A stretch of 64,000 bases of DNA from Cellulomonas sp. NTE-D12 (lineage in GTDB: Bacteria > Actinomycetota > Actinomycetes > Actinomycetales > Cellulomonadaceae), in NCBI RefSeq assembly GCF_027923705.1, contig NZ_AP026442.1:1984001-2048000 (forward strand), read 5' to 3'. Shown here one piece after another: positions 1 to 7,736 of this stretch. Numbering within the stretch: the stretch's first letter is position 1; every line of letters begins with the position of its first letter. The position numbers and the translations under genes are program-made. Under the pieces are notes generated by a model. It did not search any database. It saw only the letters and a program-made list of their open reading frames with translations, and was not told the origin of the DNA.

Positions 1-545
1 CACTGCTTCGCTCGCTCGCCCATGGTGACCTTGCGCGAGCCACGGTCGCGTTCGTCGACGTCGGAGCCACGGTGACCACGGTGGTGGTCGCTGCCAACGG
101 AGCACCGCGGCTCGTCCGCAGCCTGCCGTCCGGCGGTCAGAACGTGACCAACGCCGTGGCGAGCGCGCTGTCCGTCTCAGGCCCGGACGCCGAGCGGATC
201 AAGCGGGAGATCGGCATCGGGTACGCGCCGCCCCCAGAGCAGGCGCCTGCAGCCGAGGCGATCACCTCGGTGGTGCGCTCCCTGGTGGAAGCGATCCGCA
301 ACACCTTCGTGTACTACTCCGGCAACAACCCGGGCGCCGGCATCGACGTCGTGGTCCTCAGCGGCGGAGGCTCCCACCTGCCCGGCCTGGGTCAGTACCT
401 CTCCAGTGCCAGCCGGCTGCCCGTGAACCTGGGTGATCCCGTCGCACCCCTGCGACCGGGCAAGTTGTTGAACCGGCAGACCCTCGCAGGGCGCGAGTCG
501 CTCCTCGCGCTGCCCATCGGACTCGCGTACGGAGTGGCCGCATGA
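1..545 (+). CDS. pilM: Type IV pilus assembly ATPase-fold protein PilM (5' end cut by window edge)
   Basis: The reading frame is open to the left edge, so only the C-terminal part of the gene is present. The visible protein carries VAFVDVGATVTT near the start and VVLSGGGSHLPGLGQYL towards the end, which match the phosphate-2 and adenosine loops of actin-like PilM/FtsA-fold proteins. PilM is cytoplasmic and links the pilus motor to the PilN/PilO inner-membrane complex. The stop codon overlaps the pilN start (ATGA), so the two are translationally coupled. The product is recognised from these motifs plus the pilN and pilO neighbours. The start lies outside the window. Confidence 0.85.
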   Translation, partial: LLRSLAHGDLARATVAFVDVGATVTTVVVAANGAPRLVRSLPSGGQNVTNAVASALSVSGPDAERIKREIGIGYAPPPEQAPAAEAITSVVRSLVEAIRNTFVYYSGNNPGAGIDVVVLSGGGSHLPGLGQYLSSASRLPVNLGDPVAPLRPGKLLNRQTLAGRESLLALPIGLAYGVAA

Positions 546-1246
546 CCGCGCTCGCCGACCCGCCCCGGGCGAAGAAGGGGCCCCAGACCATCGTCGGTGG
601 TCTGCCGCAGGTCAACCTGCTCCCGCCGGAGGTGCGCGCCGCGCGCGGCCTGCGGAACCTCAAGCGTTGGCTCGCGATGGCGCTGGTACTCGTCCTCGTC
701 CTCTGCGCCGCCGTGTTCGCGCTCGCGAAGTTCGCCAAGATGGCGGCCGACGACGAGCTCTCGACGGCCCAGGCAGAGACGCAGCGCCTCCAGACGGAGC
801 AGCAGAAGTACGCGGAGGTGCCGCGCGTCCTCGGGGCCTTGCAGAACGTCACGACGGCGCGCGCGCTCGGCATGGCGACGGATGTGTCGTGGTCCTCGTA
901 CTACGCCGCCATCACCGCCGTGCTACCGGCCGACGTCAGCATCGAGTCCCTTGTGATGACCTCGCAATCTGCCTCTGGCACCGCCCCGACCGGAACCGCC
1001 CCGAACCCCCTGCAGCCGGCCTCGGTCGGCCAGGTCCAGTTCACCGGACGTTCGACGACAGTCCCCAACACCGCAGCCTGGCTGGACGCGCTCAACGGCG
1101 TTCCCGGCTTCGCTGACGCCTGGGCCTCGAGCGCCACCATCTCGCAGAGCGCGAACAAGACGACGTACTACAACGTCACGGTCACGGTGCAGGTGACCGC
1201 CGCTGCCTACACGCACCGGTTCGACGCGACGAAGAAGGTGGGCTGA
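542..1246 (+). CDS. pilN: PilN-like fimbrial assembly protein
   Basis: 234 residues. The short cytoplasmic N-terminus contains QVNLLPPEV at residues 23-31, the conserved PilN segment that binds PilM. A single membrane helix follows at about residues 43-63, then a heptad-like stretch and an extracytoplasmic ferredoxin-like domain. The ATG overlaps the pilM stop and the stop is one base before the pilO start, so pilM-pilN-pilO form one operon. PilN and PilO form the alignment complex of type IV pili. The PilN name rests on the motif, topology and gene order. Confidence 0.82.
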   Translation: MTALADPPRAKKGPQTIVGGLPQVNLLPPEVRAARGLRNLKRWLAMALVLVLVLCAAVFALAKFAKMAADDELSTAQAETQRLQTEQQKYAEVPRVLGALQNVTTARALGMATDVSWSSYYAAITAVLPADVSIESLVMTSQSASGTAPTGTAPNPLQPASVGQVQFTGRSTTVPNTAAWLDALNGVPGFADAWASSATISQSANKTTYYNVTVTVQVTAAAYTHRFDATKKVG

Positions 1247-1247
1247 C

Positions 1248-2075
1248 GTGGCCGGCGCGAAGAAGGGCTCCTGGATCGGCGCGACCGTGTTCGGTTCGGT
1301 CGTCATCGTGGTCGCCTCGTGGTTCCTTGCCATCAACCCGACGCTCAGCGCGGCGTCGGACGTCCGGGCACAGACCGTTCAGGTGAAGTCGCAGAACGAC
1401 GCATTGGCCCTCAAGGTGGCCAAGCTGAAGGCGGACTTCGCAAAGCTCGACGACTACAAGAAGCAGCTCGGTGAGGTGCGCAAGCAGATCCCCAGCACTG
1501 CGCAGCTCTCCGACTACCTGCGCCAGCTCGACACCATCGCTGCTGCGCACGCAGTCACGGTGACGACAGTGACCCCGGGTACGCCCACAGCGGTGGTGGC
1601 GAAGACGCCAGCGGTCCCGGCCGCGACGCCGACCCCTGCGGCCAGCGGCTCCGCGACGCCGGCGCCGACAGCCCCTGCCGACGGCTCGAGCGCCGGGGGC
1701 GCAGCGACGGGAACGGCGACTGGCACGGCAAGCGGTACGGCAGCCTCCGGTATCCCGGCTGGCTTCACGTCCATCCCGATGTCGGTGACCGTGCTGGGCT
1801 CTTACGACAACACGCTGGCGTTCCTTTCCGACCTGCAGACGGCGACACCGCGGCTCTTCCTGGTTTCCGGCTTCACGGGCACCGGCCAGCAGGACTCGCC
1901 CGCCTCGGGAGGCAAGCCGAAGACGTCGGTCGGGGACCAGGAGCTGGTGGTCAGCGGTTTCCTGTTCGCGCTACCCGACACCGCCGCGGCCGCCACCCCG
2001 GCACCGACGGCGACCCCGGCGCTCCCCGGCGCCGTACCCGGCAAGAACCCGCTCAACCCGGTCGGCGGCAAGTAG
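1248..2075 (+). CDS. pilO: PilO-like type IV pilus inner-membrane protein
   Basis: 275 residues from a GTG start directly after pilN. There is one N-terminal membrane helix (about residues 9-29), then a Lys/Leu-rich coiled-coil-like stretch (about 40-85). A long linker rich in Ala, Pro, Thr and Gly (about 105-175) precedes a C-terminal globular part that resembles the PilO domain. The tail is again Pro/Ala-rich. PilO pairs with PilN to support the pilus platform. The low-complexity linker is longer than in Gram-negative PilO, a common feature of actinobacterial envelope proteins. It is the last gene of the pil operon and is followed by a strong hairpin. Confidence 0.78.
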   Translation: MAGAKKGSWIGATVFGSVVIVVASWFLAINPTLSAASDVRAQTVQVKSQNDALALKVAKLKADFAKLDDYKKQLGEVRKQIPSTAQLSDYLRQLDTIAAAHAVTVTTVTPGTPTAVVAKTPAVPAATPTPAASGSATPAPTAPADGSSAGGAATGTATGTASGTAASGIPAGFTSIPMSVTVLGSYDNTLAFLSDLQTATPRLFLVSGFTGTGQQDSPASGGKPKTSVGDQELVVSGFLFALPDTAAAATPAPTATPALPGAVPGKNPLNPVGGK

Positions 2076-2092
2076 CCCCCGCCGCGAAGCGC

Positions 2093-2136
2093 ACGACGGC
2101 GCCCGTCCGGTCCGACGACCGGGCGGGCGCCGTCGT
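2093..2136 (+). terminator. Strong GC hairpin after pilO
   Basis: A 13-bp perfect stem (ACGACGGCGCCCG pairing with CGGGCGCCGTCGT), extended inside by a CCGG/CCGG pair, begins 18 nt after the pilO stop. There is no U-tract, as is usual for actinobacterial terminators. It separates the pil operon from aroC. Confidence 0.75.
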
Positions 2137-2165
2137 CGTCGCTGGTCCGTGACAAGATCGCGCCC

Positions 2166-3356
2166 ATGCTGCGTTGGCTGACCTCCGGCGAGTCCCACGG
2201 CGAGGCGCTTGTCGGCATCCTCGAGGGCATGCCGGCCGGGGTGGAGCTCCGGTCGGCAGACGTCCAGGCGGCGCTGGCCCGCCGCCGCCTCGGCTACGGC
2301 CGGGGCGCGCGCATGAAGTTCGAGCAGGACGAGGTCCACCTGCTCGGGGGAGTCCGGCACGGGCTCACGCAAGGCGGTCCGGTGGCCATCGAGATCGGCA
2401 ACACCGAGTGGCCCAAGTGGGTCGACGTGATGTCCTCCGACCCGGTGGACGACCCCGAGCTGCTCAACCGCGCCCGCAACGCCCCGCTGACCCGGCCCCG
2501 ACCGGGTCACGCCGACCTGGTGGGCATGCGCAAGTACGGGTTCGACGACGCGCGTCCGGTGCTGGAGCGCGCGAGCGCCCGCGAGACGGCGACGCGGGTG
2601 GCGCTGGGCACAGTCGCCGCGGCGTTCCTCGAGCAGGCCGCCGGGGTGCGGCTCGTCTCGCACGTGGTCCGGATCGGCTCCGTCGCCGTCCCCGAGGACG
2701 GCCCGCTCCCTGTGCCCGACGACCTCGCCGCCCTGGACGCCGACCCGGTCCGCTGCCACGACGCGGCGACGTCGGCCGCGATGGTGGCGGAGATCGACCA
2801 GGCGCACGACGACGGCGACACCCTGGGCGGCATCGTGGAGGTGCTGGCCTACGGCCTCCCGTCCGGACTGGGCACCTACGTCGAGGCCGACCGGCGGCTG
2901 GACGCCCGTCTGGCGGCCGCGCTGATGGGCATCCAGGCGATCAAGGGTGTCGAGGTGGGCGACGGGTTCCGCACCGCTGCCCGTCGGGGCTCGCAGGCGC
3001 ACGACGAGATCGAGCGGGACGCAGACGGCCGCATCGTCCGCCGCACCAACCGCGCCGGCGGCATCGAGGGCGGCATGTCCAACGGCGAGGTGCTCCGCGT
3101 GCGCGCCGCCATGAAGCCGATCTCGACGGTGCCGCGCGCGCTTGCCACGGTCGACACGGCAACCGGGGAGCCGGCCCGAGCCCAGCACCAGCGCAGCGAC
3201 GTGTGCGCGGTCCCACCGGCCGCCGTCGTGGCCGAGGCGATGGTCGCCCTCGTGCTCGCCGACACGCTGCTGGAGAAGACGGGCGGCGACTCGGTGGTCG
3301 AGGTGCGACGCAACCTCCAGGCGTACGTGGCGTCGATCCCGGAGCTGCTGCGCTGA
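2166..3356 (+). CDS. aroC: Chorismate synthase
   Basis: 396 residues, the usual length. It converts 5-enolpyruvylshikimate-3-phosphate to chorismate using reduced FMN, the last step of the shikimate pathway. Signature segments are visible: SGESHG near the N-terminus, GRGARMKFEQDEV, GGMSNGEVLR and RSDVCAVPPA. The ATG is preceded by a CAAGAT box 7 nt upstream, a possible -10 for a near-leaderless transcript. It heads the aroC-aroK-aroB group. Confidence 0.97.
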   Translation: MLRWLTSGESHGEALVGILEGMPAGVELRSADVQAALARRRLGYGRGARMKFEQDEVHLLGGVRHGLTQGGPVAIEIGNTEWPKWVDVMSSDPVDDPELLNRARNAPLTRPRPGHADLVGMRKYGFDDARPVLERASARETATRVALGTVAAAFLEQAAGVRLVSHVVRIGSVAVPEDGPLPVPDDLAALDADPVRCHDAATSAAMVAEIDQAHDDGDTLGGIVEVLAYGLPSGLGTYVEADRRLDARLAAALMGIQAIKGVEVGDGFRTAARRGSQAHDEIERDADGRIVRRTNRAGGIEGGMSNGEVLRVRAAMKPISTVPRALATVDTATGEPARAQHQRSDVCAVPPAAVVAEAMVALVLADTLLEKTGGDSVVEVRRNLQAYVASIPELLR

Positions 3357-3418
3357 CCGGCGACCCGGCCACCGGGCGGTCGACAGAACGCGCAGGCGCC
3401 GCCGACTACCCTGCAGCC

Positions 3419-4006
3419 GTGCCTACCGCTGCTTCTTCCGGCCCCCGGGTCGTCCTCGTCGGGCCGCCCGGCGCCGGCAAGACCACCGTCGGTCTCGCCC
3501 TGGCGTCTCGCTGGCAGCTGGCGGCGCGGGACACCGACAGCGACGTCGAGGCGGCCGCCGGCAAACCGGTGTCGGACATCTTCGTCGAGGACGGCGAGGA
3601 GCGGTTCCGCGCCCTCGAGCACGAGGCGGTCGCACGGGCGCTCACCGAGCACGACGGAGTGCTGGCGCTGGGCGGGGGCGCGGTGCTGCACCCGGCCACG
3701 CAGGAGGCCCTCGCTGCGTACCGCGCGGGCGGCGGGGTCGTGGTGTTCCTCGACGTCAGCCTGGCCCACGCGGCGCCCCGTGTCGGCTTCAACCAGTCAC
3801 GTCCGCTGCTGCTGGGCAACCCGCGGGCCCGCTGGAAGGAGCTGATGGACCAGCGTCGACCGGTCTACCAGGACGTCGCCACGATCGTCGTGCCGACCGA
3901 CGGGCTGACACCGGAGCAGGTCGCGGAGCGGATCGAGTCGGAGCTCGCGACGCTGCGGACGCAGCGTCTCGCCACCACTCAGGTCACCCAGGAGGAGCGC
4001 TCGTGA
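3419..4006 (+). CDS. aroK: Shikimate kinase
   Basis: 195 residues from GTG. The Walker A loop GPPGAGKT is at residues 15-22. The shikimate-binding Asp appears in DTDSDVE and the glycine-rich LGGGAVL segment follows. It phosphorylates shikimate at the 3-OH with ATP. The GTG is chosen because it puts the P-loop at the usual distance from the N-terminus and because TACCCT lies 6 nt upstream, giving a leaderless-type promoter. An upstream extension of the frame runs through aroC and is not used. The stop overlaps the aroB GTG start by 4 nt (GTGA). Confidence 0.95.
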   Translation: MPTAASSGPRVVLVGPPGAGKTTVGLALASRWQLAARDTDSDVEAAAGKPVSDIFVEDGEERFRALEHEAVARALTEHDGVLALGGGAVLHPATQEALAAYRAGGGVVVFLDVSLAHAAPRVGFNQSRPLLLGNPRARWKELMDQRRPVYQDVATIVVPTDGLTPEQVAERIESELATLRTQRLATTQVTQEERS

Positions 4007-5124
4007 ACGACGCCAGGACCGTCACGGTGACGGGGGAGCGCCCGTACGACGTCGTGATCGGGCGCCATCTGCTCGGCGCGCTCCCCGGGCTGCTCGGGAC
4101 CGACGTGCAGCGTGTGCTCGTCGTGCACCCGGCGGCCCTGGCGACCACGGCCGACGCCGTGCTGGCGGACCTTCGCCAGCACGGGTACGAGGCCTTCGGC
4201 GCCGAGGTCCCCGATGCCGAGGAGGCGAAGACGGCGCAGGTCGCGGCGTTCTGCTGGCAGGTGCTGGGCCAGGCCGGCTTCACGCGGTCGGACGCCGTGG
4301 TGGGCGTCGGCGGGGGAGCGACGACGGACCTTGCAGGGTTCGTCGCGGCCACCTGGCTGCGCGGCGTCCGCGTGGTGCAGGTGCCCACGACCGTGCTGGC
4401 CATGGTGGACGCCGCCGTCGGGGGCAAGACGGGGATCAACACCGCCGAGGGCAAGAACCTCGTGGGCGCGTTCCACCCACCGGCTGGCGTCCTGTGCGAC
4501 CTGGCGGCGCTCGAGTCGATGTCCCCGCACGACTTCGTCGCCGGGCTGGCCGAGATCGTCAAGGCGGGGTTCATCGCCGACCCGGTCATCCTCGACCTGG
4601 TCGAGGCCAACATCGAGCTGCTCCGCGACCCCGTGGCCGCGGCGGGGTCCGACGTGCTCCTCGACCTGATCGAGCGCGCCGTGGCGGTCAAGGCCCGGGT
4701 CGTCGGCGAAGACCTCCGCGAGGCGGGGCTCCGGGAGATCCTGAACTACGGACACACCTTCGGGCACGCGATCGAGCACGTCGAGCGCTACCGCTGGCGG
4801 CACGGCGCTGCCGTCTCCGTCGGCATGGTGTTCGCCGCGGAGCTGGCCCGCCTGGCGGGTCGCCTGGGAGACGACGTCGTCGACCGCCACCGATCCGTCC
4901 TCACGGCGCTCGGCCTGCCGACCACCTACCGCGCCGACCGCTGGGAGCAGCTGCTCACCGCGATGCGTCGGGACAAGAAGACCCGCGGGGACCGGTTGCG
5001 GTTCGTCGTGCTGGAGGACGTTGCCAAGCCGACGCGGTTGGAAGGCCCCGACCCGACCCTGCTCGCGGCCGCCTACGCCGAGGTCGCGGACGAGCCCCGG
5101 CGGACCACAGCGGTCGAGCTGTAG
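4003..5124 (+). CDS. aroB: 3-dehydroquinate synthase
   Basis: 373 residues from a GTG that overlaps the aroK stop. It carries the NAD-binding GGGATTDLAGF segment, PTTVLAMVDAAVGGKTGIN and the zinc-ligand motif NYGHTFGHAIE. It cyclises DAHP to 3-dehydroquinate, the second step of the shikimate pathway. The fused order aroK-aroB is common in actinobacteria. It ends 45 bp from a convergent minus-strand gene, so a bidirectional transcription end is expected there. Confidence 0.96.
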   Translation: MNDARTVTVTGERPYDVVIGRHLLGALPGLLGTDVQRVLVVHPAALATTADAVLADLRQHGYEAFGAEVPDAEEAKTAQVAAFCWQVLGQAGFTRSDAVVGVGGGATTDLAGFVAATWLRGVRVVQVPTTVLAMVDAAVGGKTGINTAEGKNLVGAFHPPAGVLCDLAALESMSPHDFVAGLAEIVKAGFIADPVILDLVEANIELLRDPVAAAGSDVLLDLIERAVAVKARVVGEDLREAGLREILNYGHTFGHAIEHVERYRWRHGAAVSVGMVFAAELARLAGRLGDDVVDRHRSVLTALGLPTTYRADRWEQLLTAMRRDKKTRGDRLRFVVLEDVAKPTRLEGPDPTLLAAAYAEVADEPRRTTAVEL

Positions 5125-5169
5125 GCCCGTCGAGGCTCGTCGACCTCCGCGTGCCGGTTCAGCCGGCGT

Positions 5170-6144
5170 TCACCGCCGTCGCGGGTGCTCCCGGTACCAG
5201 TCGCGCCAGATGATCCGGTGCACGGGGATCCACCGCGGGATCGACCGCAGCCCCGGGATGAACGGCAGGAGCAGCAGCCCGAGGGTCAGCAGCATCATCA
5301 GGCCCCAGACCAGCGCGTCCGCGTTGTCCGAGGTTGAGAACGGCGGCACCTGGTACCAGAACGTGTACAGCCACATCCACGGCTGACCAGGGAAGTTGCC
5401 GGTCTCGTTCATCATTCCCCACTGGTCGCCACCGAGATGGCGCGCACGGGCCTGGTCCTCCAGGTACGCACCGTCGGACAGCAGCAGCAGCGAGCGCGTC
5501 TGGTCCCCGCCGTAGAAGTTGCCCGACGAGGTCAGGGCACCCTCGAGTCCGCCGGTCTGCGCGAGCGTGAGGAACGCCGCGGAGATCGCCGGAACGGGCC
5601 CGTAGTCACCGTCGGCCACCTGCTTCGGGTCGTTGTCCGGCGCCTTGGACAGTGCGTCGCTGTACGCGGAGGCCCACGTGTTCTGCTGGTCCGGCGTCGC
5701 CCCGTTCCACGTCGTCAGCGCTGCGGTCAGGTCCGTGTTGCCGGTCACCTTGGACAGCGGCGTCAGCACCAGGTCGGCGGCCGAGTCGACAGGGATCCGC
5801 ACGCCGGCCCACTTCTGCAGCTTGAGCGGTCCGAGGCTCTGGCCGTCACCGGCCGTGTTGTAGGGCGGGCCGTAGGAGGCGCTCGTCGTGGTGCCGGCGA
5901 GCTCCCCGGCGGCGGTCGCGACGACGTCGTTCGGCGCTGCGGCGGCCCAGTCGGCCATCGTGATCGCCTTCTCGTCCGGCGAGGAGAACACCGCGGCGAG
6001 GACGACCGTGAGCAGCGCGACGACGACGAAGGCGACGACGAACTCCTTCACCAGGTCGTACGGTCGCGTCGCGAACCCGTGGGAGTCCGGGGTCGTGCGG
6101 CGCACGTCGCGGCGCACGGGACGGGTGTCGGTGGCGGTGCTCAT
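5170..6144 (-). CDS. Two-TM extracytoplasmic protein of cytochrome b module, function unknown
   Basis: 324 residues; I do not recognise a named family. There is a cytoplasmic N-terminus, one membrane helix at about residues 35-54, a large extracytoplasmic domain of about 220 residues and a second helix at about 277-297 with a basic C-terminal tail. It contains no cysteine, so it can hold neither a c-type heme (no CXXCH) nor a Rieske cluster. The start overlaps the stop of the cytochrome b gene by 4 nt, so the two are coupled. The context suggests it is a structural or substrate-side partner of that cytochrome. It could be a strongly diverged subunit-IV-like component, but this cannot be shown from the sequence alone. 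Confidence 0.8.
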   Translation of the reverse strand: MSTATDTRPVRRDVRRTTPDSHGFATRPYDLVKEFVVAFVVVALLTVVLAAVFSSPDEKAITMADWAAAAPNDVVATAAGELAGTTTSASYGPPYNTAGDGQSLGPLKLQKWAGVRIPVDSAADLVLTPLSKVTGNTDLTAALTTWNGATPDQQNTWASAYSDALSKAPDNDPKQVADGDYGPVPAISAAFLTLAQTGGLEGALTSSGNFYGGDQTRSLLLLSDGAYLEDQARARHLGGDQWGMMNETGNFPGQPWMWLYTFWYQVPPFSTSDNADALVWGLMMLLTLGLLLLPFIPGLRSIPRWIPVHRIIWRDWYREHPRRR

Positions 6145-6788
6145 GACGCGTCCTCTCCGTCGGCGTCGATCGGCGGCACGATGCCGTGGCGGCGAACCAG
6201 GATCACGTGGAGCACGACGATCACCCCCAAGACGAGCGGCAGCAGCACCACGTGCCACAGGAGCATCTGGCCGGGGTTGAGCACGTTGAAGAACGCGCCG
6301 ACGCCCACGGAGTTCAGCCCGTCCTTCGCCTGGCCGCTGATCCACTGCGAGTCGAAGTTCGACTGCGACAGGTACCCGGTGAACGCGGTGCCGATCGACC
6401 CGAGGAAGGCCAGGACCCCGGTCATCCAGGTCAGGGCACGGTTGCCGCGCCATGCGGCCATCCAGAACTTGCCCCACAGGTGGATGACCATGAAGGCGAA
6501 GAACAGCTCGACGCTCCACAGGTGCAGCGAGTTGACGAAGTGCCCCACGGACGAGACGTGCCACCAGCCGGAGCCCCCGACCGCCAGCAGCACGCCCGAG
6601 CCGATCACGACGAGCAGCGCGGCCAGCGTCAGCACGCCGAACACGTAGATCCACGACGACATGTAGGCGGGCTGCCGGTCGGGCAGCACCTGTCCCGCGG
6701 GGACCGTGCGCGCGAGACGCTCGCGGGTCCGCGCCGTCCAGCTGGTCGACGGCGTCGCCGGCGGGCCACCAGCCTGCGTGGCGGTCAT
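6141..6788 (-). CDS. Cytochrome b/b6 N-terminal-domain protein, di-heme
   Basis: 215 residues with four predicted membrane helices (about 46-70, 86-108, 117-139, 172-197). Four histidines sit at the positions expected for two b hemes: H89 and H103 (14 apart) in helix B, and H179 and H194 (15 apart) in helix D. TGYLSQSNFDSQW after helix C matches the position of the quinol-site loop of cytochrome b6. This is the b6-type core without helices E-G. It probably passes electrons from quinol across the membrane, but no Rieske protein, c-type cytochrome or subunit IV is encoded nearby. It is coupled by ATGA overlaps to the genes on both sides. Confidence 0.9.
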   Translation of the reverse strand: MTATQAGGPPATPSTSWTARTRERLARTVPAGQVLPDRQPAYMSSWIYVFGVLTLAALLVVIGSGVLLAVGGSGWWHVSSVGHFVNSLHLWSVELFFAFMVIHLWGKFWMAAWRGNRALTWMTGVLAFLGSIGTAFTGYLSQSNFDSQWISGQAKDGLNSVGVGAFFNVLNPGQMLLWHVVLLPLVLGVIVVLHVILVRRHGIVPPIDADGEDAS

Positions 6789-6958
6789 CGGTCGCGCTCC
6801 GAGCGGTCGCGGTGCCGGCCGGGGAAGGGCAGCACCAGCGCCAGGACGAAGACGACGATCATCAGCCCGATGATCACGGCATTGGTGACGGAGATCTGGA
6901 TGACGCCGGCGTCGATGTACCGCCCGGCCGGATCAGCAAGCAGGATCGCGTGACTCAT
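6785..6958 (-). CDS. Small single-TM protein (57 aa) heading the cytochrome b module
   Basis: 57 residues: MSHAILLADP at the N-terminus, one strong membrane helix at about residues 24-45, and a short basic tail ending RHRDRSERDR. A GAGAGGTG ribosome-binding site precedes the ATG, and the stop overlaps the cytochrome b start (ATGA). Its size and topology recall the tiny one-helix subunits of quinol-cytochrome complexes, but I cannot assign it to a known family. It is easy to miss because of its length. The coupling on its 3' side and the consistent coding pattern make it a credible gene. Confidence 0.75.
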   Translation of the reverse strand: MSHAILLADPAGRYIDAGVIQISVTNAVIIGLMIVVFVLALVLPFPGRHRDRSERDR

Positions 6959-7240
6959 AGGTCACCTCTCGGGCCGACGGTCCACCGCCGGAACCAGCGA
7001 TGGCACCGCGTCTTTCCTGGTCAGGTTATCCCTGAGGGACCTAGGGCCCTAGGCCCAAGGTCCGCGTCTCCGCGACTTTGACGCTTCCTTAACACCTGGG
7101 GGATCGCTGAAAGGCACGATTGAGCAAACTGTGCGTCGGGCTTTCCCGGCCGATCCCCGCGGGCCGCTTCCATGTGGGAGACGGATGCCGGCGCCGGTCA
7201 CCTCGAGGGCTGGCGGGCTCCCGCCGCTACCCTGACCGAC
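6959..7240. other. Intergenic region between the cytochrome b module and aroQ
   Basis: This 282-bp stretch is divergent. It holds the palindromes at 7029-7053 and, at its right end, a TACCCT box (7228-7233) 7 nt before the aroQ GTG. I see no convincing gene in it. Confidence 0.6.
7029..7053. promoter_or_regulatory. Adjacent palindromes upstream of the cytochrome b module
   Basis: The segment holds TCCCTGAGGGA (7029-7039) directly followed by the perfect 14-bp palindrome CCTAGGGCCCTAGG (7040-7053). They lie 70-95 bp upstream of the minus-strand module start. They could be an operator for that module. No regulator can be named. Confidence 0.4.
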
Positions 7241-7681
7241 GTGACCACCGTCCTCGTGCTGAACGGCCCCAACCTCGGACGGCTCGGCGTCCGCGAGCCG
7301 GAGGTCTACGGCTCGGCGACGCTCGCCGACCTCGTCGCCGCGGCAGGCGGCTGGGCCGCGGAGCTCGGGCTCGACGTCGAGGTGCGTCAGACCGACGACG
7401 AGGCGGAGCTCGTCGGATGGCTGCACGCCGCCGTCGACACACGCGCGCACGTCGTGCTGAACCCGGCCGCGTTCACCCACTACTCGTACGCCCTGCGCGA
7501 CGCGGCGGCCCAGGTGACCGAGGCAGGCCTCCTGCTGGTCGAGGTGCACCTGTCGAACCCGCTCGCCCGCGAGACGTTCCGGCACGTGTCCGTGATCGGC
7601 CCGATCGCCACCGGGACGGTCGCGGGCTTCGGTTTCGACTCGTACCGCCTTGCCCTCGCCGCGATCGCTGCTCGCCTGTAG
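7241..7681 (+). CDS. aroQ: Type II 3-dehydroquinate dehydratase
   Basis: 146 residues, the typical length of the dodecameric type II enzyme. It dehydrates 3-dehydroquinate to 3-dehydroshikimate. NGPNLGRLG and REPEVYG hold the catalytic lid Arg and the active-site Tyr. NPAAFTHYSYALRD and EVHLSNP complete the active site. The GTG start is chosen because it gives the family N-terminus (TTVLVLNGPN) and has TACCCT 7 nt upstream, a leaderless arrangement. It is separated from aroCKB by the minus-strand cytochrome b module. Confidence 0.96.
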   Translation: MTTVLVLNGPNLGRLGVREPEVYGSATLADLVAAAGGWAAELGLDVEVRQTDDEAELVGWLHAAVDTRAHVVLNPAAFTHYSYALRDAAAQVTEAGLLLVEVHLSNPLARETFRHVSVIGPIATGTVAGFGFDSYRLALAAIAARL

Positions 7682-7700
7682 CAATCCACAAGAGCTCAGG

Positions 7701-7720
7701 CTTGTTGTATCGCCAACAAG
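7701..7720. promoter_or_regulatory. Perfect inverted repeat CTTGTTG-N6-CAACAAG
   Basis: Two perfect 7-bp arms (7701-7707 and 7714-7720) are separated by TATCGC, a typical dimer operator geometry. The repeat ends 16 bp before the start of the HTH-containing SatD-like gene. This suggests autoregulation by that protein, though it could serve another factor. Confidence 0.6.
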
Positions 7721-7736
7721 GTGAGAACCTTGTCCC

